Of a stretch of 64,000 nt of DNA, positions 42,919 to 52,714 are shown in pieces (position 1 is the first letter of the stretch; each line of letters begins with the position of its first letter). Source of the DNA: Acanthosepion esculentum (taxonomy: Eukaryota; Mollusca; Cephalopoda; Sepiida; Sepiidae); NCBI GenBank assembly GCA_964036315.1, contig OZ038487.1:50121719-50185718 (forward strand), in the 5' to 3' direction. A model generated the notes under the pieces. The model saw only the letters and a list, made by a program, of their open reading frames with translations, ran no database searches and had not been told where the DNA came from. The translations under genes were made by a program, and so were the position numbers.

Positions 42919-44236
42919 CATATAAAGGTTGTCATCAACTTATGACTGTTCAACTTTATGACCACAGCCTGGCTAATAAGATATTTTCTATTTGCATGTA
43001 TTTTCTGTATTTTTTTTTTTTTTTGTATGTTTAGCAGATATTAAACAAACTCTGTTGCCATATTTATTACAGCGTTTCATCCGTTGTATGCTCCGGCCTT
43101 CTTCAGGTGGTTGGAATGTCGAACTGAACCCTTTCGCTCACTGGGGTAGACTGTTCTAGTTCCACGTGCCATATTTCAATGGATCTCCTGTTAATTTTTC
43201 CCTCTGAAAATTTTTCCCTTTATAATTCTTTCAGCAGCTGAAAAAAAAGGAGAGACAGGCTGCCCCCTTAAGGTGAGGCTTCAAGAACACCAGAAAACTG
43301 TAGCATGAGGGGAAGTGGAAAAATAAGGCGTGGCTGACCACATATGGAGAGAGAAGGGAGATCACTGCCCTCTGTGGGATCAGGTTGAGATCATAGACAA
43401 GGAACACCATTTGAAAATTCGTAAACTTAAGGAATCAGCACATATGCTAGGCCACAAAAATCTCCTGAGCCGACCAAGCATAGAAATGAATACAATATCG
43501 GAACCAGTAATAAGGAGTGCCAAAGAAAAGCGATAATAACAAAAAAAGTTGCAATATGAGCTCTGATAAAAACATGTTATGATAACAGCAAAAATTGCAA
43601 TATGAGCACTGGTAAAAATGGTGGTAAAGACATTAGGTTTATAATACCCAGAAATTCATACACAGATGTCCTCAAGGACAGTGGATAAAGGCATTGGTTA
43701 GATCTAGTGACAGGACCCAAAGAGTGTGAGTTCAATAGCTGGTTAAGGTAGTGGAGAACTTTCAGAGAGAAAAATTAACAGGAGATAACTGATAACAGAC
43801 ATCCATTAAAACATGGCACGTGGAACTAGAACAGTCTACCCCAGTGAGCAAAATAAAGGGTTCAGTTCAACATGACAACCACCTGAAGAAGGCTGGAGCA
43901 TACAACGGCCGAAATGTTGTAATAAATATGGCGACAAAGATGAGAACAATAGTCCGAATAATGTAAATAATGTACATAATACGTCATCTCAGAAATATAG
44001 ACAGATATTAAACAAACTGTACTATAGTATGAAGTGTTCGACTTAAACCAGATGAATGTAAAAATAAGAAACAAAACAATCTGCAGAGAGATTAATTCAA
44101 ACATAAAGAAACCATAAAAATTATAAAAGATACAAAAAGATTGCAAAATTAATTATGGGCCAACTTATGACCAGATTGATTTATGATGTGTTGGTCATAG
44201 ACAATCATGGTCATAAATTGACGACAACCTGTATAT
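42919..44236. mobile_element. DNA transposon with inverted termini, host of a Penelope insertion
   Basis: TATAAAGGTTGTCATCAACT (42921 on) and the reverse complement of the right end, ATATACAGGTTGTCGTCAAT (44236 back), match over about 26 bp. Removing the Penelope insertion (43052-44001 plus one target copy) leaves an element of about 350 bp with no coding capacity, so a MITE. Subterminal inner sequence (CTTATGACTG and its complement) is also inverted. Confidence 0.7.
43052..44001 (+). mobile_element. Penelope-like element, 5'-truncated with inverted tail copy
   Basis: A 950-bp insertion is flanked by a perfect 17-bp duplication, CAGATATTAAACAAACT (43035-43051 and 44002-44018). Inside: a minus-oriented tail fragment (43052-43250), then a plus-strand endonuclease relic 43261-43536 reading CPLKVRLQEHQKTVA-stop-GEVEK-stop-GVADHIWREKGDHCPLW and later IIDKEHHLKIRKLKESAHML, then SRPSIEMNT. 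This matches the end of a GIY-YIG endonuclease as in Penelope. Its 3' UTR and plus-oriented tail run from 43537 to 44001. Partial inverted tails are typical of Penelope insertions. Confidence 0.78.
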
Positions 44237-44750
44237 AATTCTTGATGAAGTCCTTTTGAAGGTCAAAAATCATATTTAATCATCAAAAACAAAATTATTG
44301 AAGATTATTTGTGATGAAAGTGTCTCAAAATCATCATAAATTTATATCCTGTATTTTGCAATATAGGATATAGATATATATAGAGAGAGTATAACATGCA
44401 TCTATAATTCAATACGTAATATTTTTGTTAAGTTCAATTCTATGAACAATATTTGTTACCCAGCATAGGGATTGAACTTACATCTTCCTGGTTATAAAAA
44501 ACTAATGTTTCATTGGATCAACCTGTCTCCCCTGCTGGTTCAGATGGGTTCAGCCCAAGTAGATCAATTTAAACTAGTTGTTTTTCTTTTGTGGAAAAAG
44601 CACTTCTTGTCACAGTAATTCATGAGTGAACAGACTTTCTGGTGCCTGGATAATATCAATAAGATAATTTAAGAATTTTGATTAAAAATTTAATAATATT
44701 CAACTAATGATTTCTCACTACTTATATATATAAGTAATGGGAATATTGAT
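44237..44750. other. Unassigned stretch with a tRNA-like fragment
   Basis: Near 44460-44520 the minus strand reads AAGTTCAATCCCTATGCTGG, similar to a B box, with CCAATGAAACATTAG-type sequence upstream; it may be the head of another SINE. No gene seen. Confidence 0.35.
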
Positions 44751-44798
44751 GTCAAAACTGAGTGGTGACAATTTGTTTCATGCTTGAACACAATATTC

Positions 44799-44799
<1 letters not shown>

Positions 44800-44849
<50 letters not shown>

Positions 44850-44890
44850 TGAGCTCTCTGGAATTATCCATACAGATTATCAATTAATTT

Positions 44891-44961
<71 letters not shown>

Positions 44962-45052
44962 GTTGGATTGATAAATATGCTAGCTCTATCACTGATATTG
45001 AGTGCTTTCCAATAAGTACCGTGCACATATATATATATATATATATATATAG
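44800..45052. repeat. Cluster of long (TA)n tracts
   Basis: (TA)n at 44802-44845, 44894-44959 (over 30 units) and 45028-45051. An R5 head (GTGACAATTTGTTTCATGC) lies just before at 44763-44782. Confidence 0.95.
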
Positions 45053-45186
45053 GATTAATGCAAATGTAATTTGTCACTTAGCTGACTGATGTTATATTCA
45101 GTTTCATCTGCACCTCAACTCTAAAGTTTTGTAGATGAAATTTTTGGTAATTGCTCTATCCACTCTTCAGGAGTTTTCATCAATTA

Positions 45187-46033
45187 AAGGGTGCCCCAGT
45201 ATAAATGTAACCTAAATAAAAGTATGTAATTTTGCTGATTTTTAATATTTTGCTTTTATATTTTGTATTTAGAAAGCTGAAAAGATAGTAAAACCAGAAT
45301 GCCAACTACAATGCCTTTTACTGAAGAACAGAAAATTTTCTGTGTGCTGAGAAAATTGGAGGGAAATTCCTATAAACATGCCATTGCAAAATTCTGCAGA
45401 AAGTATGACAAGTCTCCAGCAGTCAAAGTTGGCAGAAAACCTACTGTAAGTTCTGAAAACATAGCAGCTGTCTGAGATTTAGTCGGCAGGAGTACAAAGA
45501 AATTCGCCTCACCAAATCCTTCCATGAGCTATGGCAGAGGGGCACCAGTGATACTAAAAAGATAGGTGGGGGCTATCCCTCATACAGCAAATATCTCTCT
45601 GGAGTGGCTGGACCAGAAGTTTCCCAGCCAAATCATCAGCCATAAGCACAAACCTGAGTGGTCTCTGCATTCCCCCGACCTCAACCCCACCAAATTTTTA
45701 TCTGTGGGGGTATCTGAAGGATTGAGTCTACAGGAACATCCCCGACACCATCTTAAAGCTAAAGGCAGCAATCACCCAAAAAATCAGAGCTATACCAAAA
45801 GAAGAGTGCATCAAAGTCATCGACAGCTTTGCCCGTAGAATTCAAGTGTGTCTTGAGCACATTTGGAGCATATTCTATAAATGATAAAATCTTTGCTAGT
45901 AGAGCTAGTGACATGTTGTTTTTAGCAGTAGACTTGCTAACTTCTCTATTTTTCAGAAATATATGGTTTGTATATAGTTTATAATTTATTTATTTATTCT
46001 ATTTTTGGGTTACATTTATTCTGGGACACCCTG
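45187..46033 (+). mobile_element. Mariner-family transposon with intact TIRs, internally deleted
   Basis: The termini AAGGGTGCCCCAGTATAAAT (45187) and the reverse complement of 46033 back, CAGGGTGTCCCAGAATAAAT, match at 23 of 26 positions. Both are flanked by TA (45185-45186 and 46034-46035), the target duplication of this superfamily. The transposase starts at 45301: MPTTMPFTEEQKIFCVLRKL, an N-terminal helix-turn-helix (KHAIAKFCRKYD). It then jumps to IPHTANISLEWLDQKFPSQI (second catalytic region, D lost) and HSPDLNPTKF, frameshifts to NFYLWGYLKD-stop-VYRNIPDTI and finishes FARRIQVCLEHIWSIFYK and stop near 45884. The central part with the first aspartate is deleted; the third aspartate is K. 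Length is 847 bp against about 1.3 kb for full members. Confidence 0.92.
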
Positions 46034-46104
46034 TATTTAACAAGATTTTGATTTGTAATCATTTTTCATCATTTATATTTATATATATATTTAATTCTGC
46101 AGAC

Positions 46105-46345
46105 ATCAGGGGATTCTTCTTTTATGTATTATGTCCATGGGAGATAAGGACGCTTCACAACTTCCCATCTTATTTGGCTCTTAGCAATACTTGTCTTTTT
46201 ACTATTCCTCCCCTTCTAAGTACACTATCTCATTAGGTAGCTTACTCACTGTTACCCTCTGTCCTTTTTGTCTTCAAAATGACCTGTGAGTGCCAGAATC
46301 TCTAGACCTTCTTTCCACATTACACATTCTAAAGATTTTTTTTTT
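46105..46345 (-). mobile_element. RTE-like LINE C-terminal fragment
   Basis: TCTTCTTTTATGTATTATGT, ACAACTTCCCATCTTATTTG, GACCTGTGAGTGCCAGAATC and CTTTCCACATTACACATTCT align with the copies at 19650 and 49060. Confidence 0.75.
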
Positions 46346-46387
46346 CTCTGCATGTTTAGCCAATATAAAAGAGTTTACCTTATATAC

Positions 46388-46390
46388 AAG

Positions 46391-46428
<38 letters not shown>

Positions 46429-46636
46429 AATTAAAGAATATCAAACACTTAAAATCCCATAGGTAATCATTTTTATATCATGAGAGCTTTAAAAACACCT
46501 TTCAATCTTCAATCTTCATTTTCTTTGTTTTTAGGTCTTGAAAATTGAGAGCTGTTTTTTAAAGCTCTCTTGAAATAAAAATTATTACCTATTGGAATTT
46601 AAGTGTTTGATATTCTTTAATTAATAATAATTTTGC
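46388..46636. repeat. (TA)n and long inverted repeat with 75-bp arms
   Basis: After (TA)n (46389-46424), bases 46423-46497 are the near-complement of 46555-46636, spacer about 60 bp: TTAATTAAAGAATATCAAAC opposite GTTTGATATTCTTTAATTAA, GAGAGCTTTAAAAA opposite TTTTTTAAAGCTCTC. A foldback or MITE. Confidence 0.88.
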
Positions 46637-46712
46637 TCTGTCTCTTGACATAGAGTTCACCCTGCATCCATATCCTCTTGGAAATTCCATACAGATTACC
46701 ATATTGTATTAT

Positions 46713-46766
<54 letters not shown>

Positions 46767-47240
46767 TTAAATTTGCTTTACTTATAGTGGAAGAGTGCAC
46801 AATAATGCTCCTGTAGGTGTTTACAGCTAGAGACAGTTTAGTGACACTTGGTCTGAAGACCACATTGAGGTATAAAAGTGACAGTCACCATAGAGTGTTG
46901 ATTCCTGTATTCACACTGTCAATATCTATAAATATTCTATTTCTTGATATATGCAGAGGACTGTTTTAAGGACTCTTTCAGATGCCAAAATTCATGGATA
47001 CTCAAATCCCTTATATAAGATGGCATTATATTTACTTATAATCTATGCACATCCTTGAAATCATTTTGAGATAACTAATGATAACTAATGATTAATAATA
47101 ACTAATAGTAATAACTAATAATAAATAGTAATAAGTGAAACAAGAGGCAACAAATCTAAGTCAAAACAAACATGAAAGATGGAACCAAAAGCCTCTATAT
47201 AGCCAGTTCCTTCTCTGAAATAAAAATGCTGATATAGACC
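46637..47240. other. Unassigned stretch with (TA)n at 46716-46761
   Basis: No gene or matched repeat apart from the microsatellite and short (TAACTAA)-type repeats near 47070-47130. Confidence 0.5.
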
Positions 47241-47905
47241 AATTCGCAACCCACCAGTGGTTAAGAAGTTCAGAACTTAAGGGTGAGACTAAAGGGTTTA
47301 TTTCGCTACATAGGACTAGAGCCCAGCTTATATGCAACTACCAAGCTTGAATAAGAGTATGGGTCCAAAATGTAGGTTCTGGGTCCAATTTAAATTATAG
47401 ATTACTTTATCTCAATGCTTACACCCAATTAGTGATGACAGCATAAGTCAGTATCTGCACTGGAAGATCTGTCATCACTACAGGATAAAAAATAACTGCA
47501 AACTGGTATAAACATCATCCTGAATCCGTAGTCAATAGAATAAATGTTAAGATCCTTTAGGATTTTTCTATCAACACACATTAATCAATACAAGCAATTC
47601 ACCCAGATCTTATTATCAAAGACAGAAAAGAAAAGATTTGCTTACTGATTGACATGAGTCTATCAAGTGACAAAAACATCACTGCAAAGGCTTTTGAAAA
47701 ACTAAGCAAATACAATGATGTGTAGATGTAAATTAGAAAAAAATGTGATACTTAAAAACTAAAACTGCTCCTGTTGTGGTTGGAGCTTTTGGTCTGATAA
47801 AGAAAAGAACTCAACATCCTACTTGTTGCACTATCTCTCCAGGAAATATAAAAATAGTTCTAACAAGCACAGCCCATATCCTTCCCAGAGGTTTGTTCAT
47901 TTATT
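47241..47905 (+). mobile_element. LINE C-terminus with restriction-like endonuclease domain
   Basis: A decayed plus-strand reading with LRSSELKGETKGFISLHRTR near 47250-47310 and ISQYLHWKICHHYRIKNN-like sequence near 47445-47510. The open piece 47598-47729 then contains HPDLIIKDRKEKICLLIDMS followed by KNITAKAFEKLSKYND and a stop. PD, then a spacer, then a K-rich hydrophobic strand with D fits the PD-D-K fold of the restriction-like endonucleases in R2/NeSL-like LINEs. Downstream GAFGLIKKRTQHP and VLTSTAHILPR-like sequence completes the C-terminus. The CCHC and RHN residues expected upstream are lost. Multiple stops. Confidence 0.65.
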
Positions 47906-48210
47906 TTTTTTTGTTTTGTCACTAGCTGTCATTTACTTAATTAATTGAAATAAAAAAAAAATCACATCATTTGCTTTTTGCCCTTTTAATTATACAATTA
48001 TAAAACAAACGCAGATCAAAAAGAAATTTTTTACAAAAATAAAAATAACTAACCAAATCTCCATCTTACAAACATTTCTCTTAATAATAATTTAAATACA
48101 ATTCAGCAGATGATGTTACTTTATTTATGGTAAGTGGATTTTTGGTGATTGTCTAACTCGGTTTCCGTCGTTTGATACTGTGTGTCTGAGAAATGGCACA
48201 TATCACACTC
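47906..48210. other. Unassigned AT-rich stretch
   Basis: No gene or matched repeat. Confidence 0.35.
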
Positions 48211-48213
48211 ACC

Positions 48214-48563
48214 TTGACTTCTCAGTCTTTCAGCTAAGATCAAAGTGTAGTATCTGTTCTCAGATCGCTCGCTTAATGATCGCCTTTTGGCTGACATTCG
48301 ATCACTGATACATGCCTGGCACAGGGATTCGTCCCTGCACTGGTAGTATCGTAGCTACGTCTAGCTATGACCAGCTTTGACCAGCTCTGACCAGCCAAGA
48401 CCAGCTATGACTAGCTCTGACCAGCTTAGACCAGCTAAGACCAGCAAAGTCCAGCGGCCCGGGTGGAAACACTCGGGTCCCCACGTTAAAAACCGACCTT
48501 GTGTCACAACCTGACTCAGTGGGGGGTCAAGTAGATACCAAGTGTAGTATCTGTTCTTATCAG
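48214..48563 (+). mobile_element. U2 snRNA-like sequence flanking a 10-bp array element
   Basis: 48214-48260 matches the 5' end of U2 snRNA: CTTCTCAGTCTTTCAGCTAA for the U2 start CTTCTCGGCCTTTTGGCTAA, followed by GATCAAAGTGTAGTATCTG and TTCT. A second stretch, AAGTGTAGTATCTGTTCTTA then TCAG (48540-48563), matches U2 exactly over 24 bases. Between them are a U2-like CGCCTTTTGGCTGACATTC (48281-48299), a tandem array of nine 10-bp units (TATGACCAGC type, 48366-48455) and a tail shared with 42601-42910. The 18-bp direct repeat 48243-48260 / 48540-48557 may be a target duplication or part of the element. Confidence 0.7.
48366..48455. repeat. 10-bp tandem repeat, nine units
   Basis: Units end in GACCAGC with a variable three-base start (TAT, TTT, TCT, CAA, TAT, TCT, TTA, TAA, AAA); one unit has GACTAGC and the last GTCCAGC. 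Confidence 0.92.
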
Positions 48564-48564
48564 C

Positions 48565-48735
48565 TGATTATCTCTCTCCACTTGTATCTTTCATTTTTTC
48601 ATTTTCTCACTTAAACCAAGTAGTGTCATTTCCCTTCTTTCTGTGCGATCAAAACAGAACAGTCCATTATTTATGAGATATTGGCTGGGTGTAATGGTCG
48701 TGTGAACTAATGAAGGCTAAGACAAGCACAAATAT
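48565..48735 (+). repeat. Interspersed repeat R4, right half
   Basis: CAAGTAGTGTCATTTCCCTT and CATTATTTATGAGATATTGG align with 23690-23780. It joins directly to the U2-like stretch. Confidence 0.6.
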
Positions 48736-49058
48736 AACAGAATAATAATAATTATAAAATAATAATAGTTATAACTAATAATAAAAAAAATAATAACTAG
48801 CTAACTAATGATAACTAAAACAATATAAATATCTGTTTTACTGTAAGTATAAACAAAATTAATTCATTGGTAAACGAATATCTGAGAGGAAGAAAATCCT
48901 GTATAAAAGTAAATTTTTGTCTGAATTAAATGATTTTCTACTTTGCCTTGATAGACAAGGTCACTGTATCAATCTTCGTCCTGTTAGAATTAATTCTGAT
49001 ATAAAATTTCGTCTCAGAAATTCAAAGAGAAAATATACCTATATCCTTTTATATTGGA
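48736..49058. other. Unassigned; one short open frame
   Basis: A plus frame from 48885 reads SERKKILYKSKFLSELNDFL and then DRQGHCINLRPVRINSDIKF before running into a LINE fragment. It is not recognised; it may be a piece of a coding region. Confidence 0.25.
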
Positions 49059-49059
49059 T

Positions 49060-49930
49060 CTTTTCTTTTTCTATATGTTATGTCCCTTCAGAACATGAGT
49101 GATCATGACTCTCCCCAAATTCCTATCCTTTGTAACTAATCAATGTTTTTACCCTTACCATCTCTCCTACTCCCACCCTTTTACACAAACTTCTTAGGTA
49201 GATTCCTAGTTGTCCGCTTCTGCCCCACTTGCCGCCAATATATCCTATGAGTGTCAAATTCTCTAAGCCCTCTTTCTTCATTATGTATCCCAGAAATTTC
49301 ATCTCTTTCTGATTCTAAGTAAAAGTTTCCTATTTGTTCATATTTTCCTTAAAACTTCTTCATTGTTCACATATTCTGTCTATGGAATTCTCAGCATCCT
49401 TCTGTAGAACCACATCTCTGTCGCCTCAGGTCTCCTCTATATCTATCAGTCAATTATGATACATGCTTAGGCGATCATGCATCTTTTGATACATGACTGA
49501 CAAGGTAGATTTTTTTCCCTCAGTAGGTTGCCATTTCTTTCTGCGGGAGACCAGTTGCCATCCAAGAACCCGGTCTGTTCTGCTATTTATCCATAGCTGG
49601 GGGGAGAAGAAGAGGATTCATACATTTCCCAAGAGTATTAGCACGTAAGTGAATGTAATGAATTTGATTGGAATTTGAACTCAGCTCTCCAATTTCTCAA
49701 TCCGAGCCACTATCCATCTACTGTGTCTCTTCCTTTTAGAGGAGGCACATCTATATATATATATGATAATATCCAGCATTCTCTGCCATATTGGAGGACT
49801 TATATAGCAGTTCTGCACTCTTCTCTTTCTTTCTCATTTTCCTGTTTCTTAAGACATTGCTTAGCTTTTGGGAGGCATCTTTCACTATTTGAATGAGTCT
49901 TCAGATTTCTGTTTTACCGGTTCTGTCATC
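49060..49930 (-). mobile_element. RTE-like LINE relic split by a SINE
   Basis: 49060-49440 covers the C-terminal region (TTATGTCCCTTCAGAACATG, CTCTAAGCCCTCTTTCTTCA) up to the block for the terminal RT-thumb part (CTCAGCATCCTTCTGTAGAA). After the SINE the reading resumes at 49736 (CATTCTCTGCCATATTGGAG, AAGACATTGCTTAGCTTTTG) to about 49930. Together the halves cover what is continuous at 19680-20200. Confidence 0.82.
49440..49735 (-). mobile_element. tRNA-derived SINE nested in RTE relic
   Basis: Full-length partner of 37140-37465: CATGATTGCC-type palindromic end (GATCATGCATCTTTTGATAC, about 49472-49491), CCAGTTGCCATCCAAGAACC, TTCATACATTTCCCAAGAGT and tRNA-like end at 49670-49720. A short direct repeat (GTCTCCTC / GTCTCTTC) at the two junctions may be the target duplication. 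Confidence 0.8.
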
Positions 49931-51425
49931 TGTTATAATACTTAGTATTTTTAATAATGTTGTTTCTGGTAGTAGTAGCATTATTTGTGATAATACTGAG
50001 GGTTTTTATTTATATCAGTGATAATATTTATAACAGAGCTGTTAATAAAATATGGGATGAGTAAATTTTGTTAGTTATCATAATGATGATAGTGAAGATG
50101 ATTGTGGCGATTGTAGTGGCAGAAATAATGACAAAGATAATTAATTACGAAGTGTTAATGATAATCTTGGTGATAGACTTAGGGTAGTGGTCATGTTAAC
50201 GATATGAAACAATCAATTATTTCATATTCTACATTCAGACTCTCCTCCAGTTAAAACAGAAAGAGATTAAAATGCAGTGGAAATAAATAAATACATATAT
50301 TTTTATTTTTTTAAATTCTAACAAAAAAAGTCAGTCATTAGAATAAAGATAGCAGTAAAACATTTAGTGGTGATCACATGAAAATGATCTTTTTAGAGTT
50401 TTCAAATTTGATACCCTCTACTGAGATACACCTCTGCCAACTCTCACCTTGCCTCCCTGTTGTGATAAAGAGACATCAAGTTGCTTTGTGAAATAAAATT
50501 GGTTGGGTTGCCTTGTCTGACTCAATGACCACATATGTGGACAGTGCAGCCAATAATGGGCCTGGCATTAGAAAACTATGACTCTATCGATCATTATTGA
50601 CGCAAGAATACAGACTGGATACATGTTAAAAATTGTGGATGGCAGGAATAATGAAATTTGATAGTCTGTGTGGCTTGAATAAAACCAAAGAGACCTGGAG
50701 TTGATATGCAGTTGTGGATGAGGGTGGGGGTCTATTTGTACTCCACTCTTATTTTTATTTTAATTTTTTTTTTGACCACTTAGTATGTTGACCCCCTTTT
50801 CCACAAGTAGGATTTGATGCTATCCAGCCTCCTAAGAATGATGAATGGATTCTAACTAGTGGAAGAATGAATATGGCTAACCTGTGAATGAGTTCTTGAG
50901 TGTTGGGGGTCTCAAAAGGATTGGTGGGAGTCAGGCTATGGGTTTGGAATTTAAAGTGATGAGTGTGGTGGGGAGTAAACAAAAAAAAAACATTTGTCAA
51001 GTGGGCTGAGGCGAACATGAAAAATCAACATATACAAACACACACAAAATCATGTGTATACTCCTATGTATATATATGTGCATACATTGGTGACAGGAGA
51101 TCCGTTGGGCCACTATTAGGTGAGAATCTTGATCTGAAATTTTCACTGTATAATACTTGATCTCCATGATTAATATTTATTACTGTATTAAGTCTATTGA
51201 CAAGAAAGGGAACTAGACTGAAAAATAAATATTTGCTGTGCAAAATGAATATTTTCTTTTCATGATGAGTCTATAGGACTTATTGATTAAACTATGGATA
51301 CCACATTGAACTAAAATAATTATATTCAAGTGTAACTATATACATATTTACATGTGCTATGTTTCACATCACTAGCACACACTCAAATATTTGGACACAG
51401 CAATATAATTGTAAGTTATAAGTGT
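49931..51425. other. Unassigned stretch
   Basis: No gene identified. A minus frame 51018-50755 (87 codons) contains ASNPTCGKGGQHTKW but no motif I recognise. Confidence 0.35.
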
Positions 51426-51427
51426 GT

Positions 51428-51472
<45 letters not shown>
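51428..51472. repeat. (TA)n microsatellite next to R5 head
   Basis: About 21 TA units; the R5 block GTGACAGTTTGTTTCATGC follows at 51500. Confidence 0.95.
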
Positions 51473-51475
<3 letters not shown>

Positions 51476-51739
51476 AGTGGTCACTGATGTCTACACCAAG
51501 TGGTGACAGTTTGTTTCATGCTTGAACACAGTCTTCAGGCCAGAAGATTGCTTTCAAGTAATTTTTTTGCTTATATTTATATATAAATCTTTTATATTTA
51601 CATACACACTTATCACTTATATTGAGAACTTTTACTCACAACTATAGCATACCTATACCATAAAACTATATTTTTATCATATCATGGATACACACGCGCA
51701 CAGACACACACACACAATACACACACATATATATAGATA

Positions 51740-52210
51740 TATATATATTATGAAATGGATTAAGTCTGACAGTTATTTTAATATATTTTCTGTTTATATG
51801 TTATTTTTAGATACAAATATTTAAGTAAATGTTCTGTCTATAATAAACAGTATTAACTACATTTATCATCCTGAATGTCCGACAGGAGGACACATATTTC
51901 CTACGAAATTTCCTACGTCATTTGGCCTAACGTGCTATACTATTTAGCTACAGAGGAAACATCTGGTTAGCAAAGTCAAATTACTGTTTTTAAACAACAA
52001 ATTTCCTATGATTTTTCTTGAATGATCACATCTGTTTGAACTTTATCTTAACATAAACAAATGACAACATATATTATGAAATAGACTAAGTCTGTTAGTT
52101 ATTTTAATATATTTTCTGCTTATTCAGGCTGTTAAATGTAGTTAATACTGTTTATTATAAACAGAGCATTTATTTATATACTTGTATGTAAAAATAACAT
52201 ATAAAGAGAA

Positions 52211-52215
<5 letters not shown>
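51740..52215. repeat. Inverted and direct repeat complex
   Basis: ATTATGAAATGGATTAAGTC (51746) recurs as a direct repeat ATTATGAAATAGACTAAGTC (52073). Inside, 51790-51862 and 52134-52210 are inverted copies (CTGTTTATATGTTATTTTTA opposite TAAAAATAACATATAAAGAG). A partial third copy lies at 54530-54605. Confidence 0.8.
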
Positions 52216-52285
<70 letters not shown>

Positions 52286-52300
52286 ATATATATATAATAA
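52214..52300. repeat. Long (TA)n tract
   Basis: About 30 TA units then TATG-type degeneration. Confidence 0.96.
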
Positions 52301-52534
52301 TAATATCAAATCCATAAAAGAAAAAGATAATCCAATAATATAAATCCACAGATAAATTTTTCTATGTCAAGCAGTTTAGACTTCCTGTTCTCTTGTGATT
52401 TATTTTTTTTAACATATTGTCTGGATAAATTTAAACTATTTTGTAATTCCGGTCTGATCAGGCAGGTATTAAAACCTTACCTGTCGAAATAAATTTATTA
52501 TCGGATCGTTTGAGATGTGTTAAGTTTTTCCTTT

Positions 52535-52576
<42 letters not shown>
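52535..52576. repeat. (TA)n microsatellite
   Basis: About 18 TA units. Confidence 0.95.
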
Positions 52577-52578
<2 letters not shown>

Positions 52579-52714
52579 TACATGTTTCATTAAATAATAT
52601 AGACAATATATATATGTTTAACCAAGTTTTGTTAAAATCAACAAAGAATGTTTGTTTGATATATCAATATTATTATTATTAATATATATTATATGGATTC
52701 TCGTGTTGTGGACC

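Noticed and set aside
48214..48260. Functional U2 snRNA gene
   Set aside because: The match breaks at about 47 nt, and substitutions and an inserted A lie within it; only the 5' part is present.
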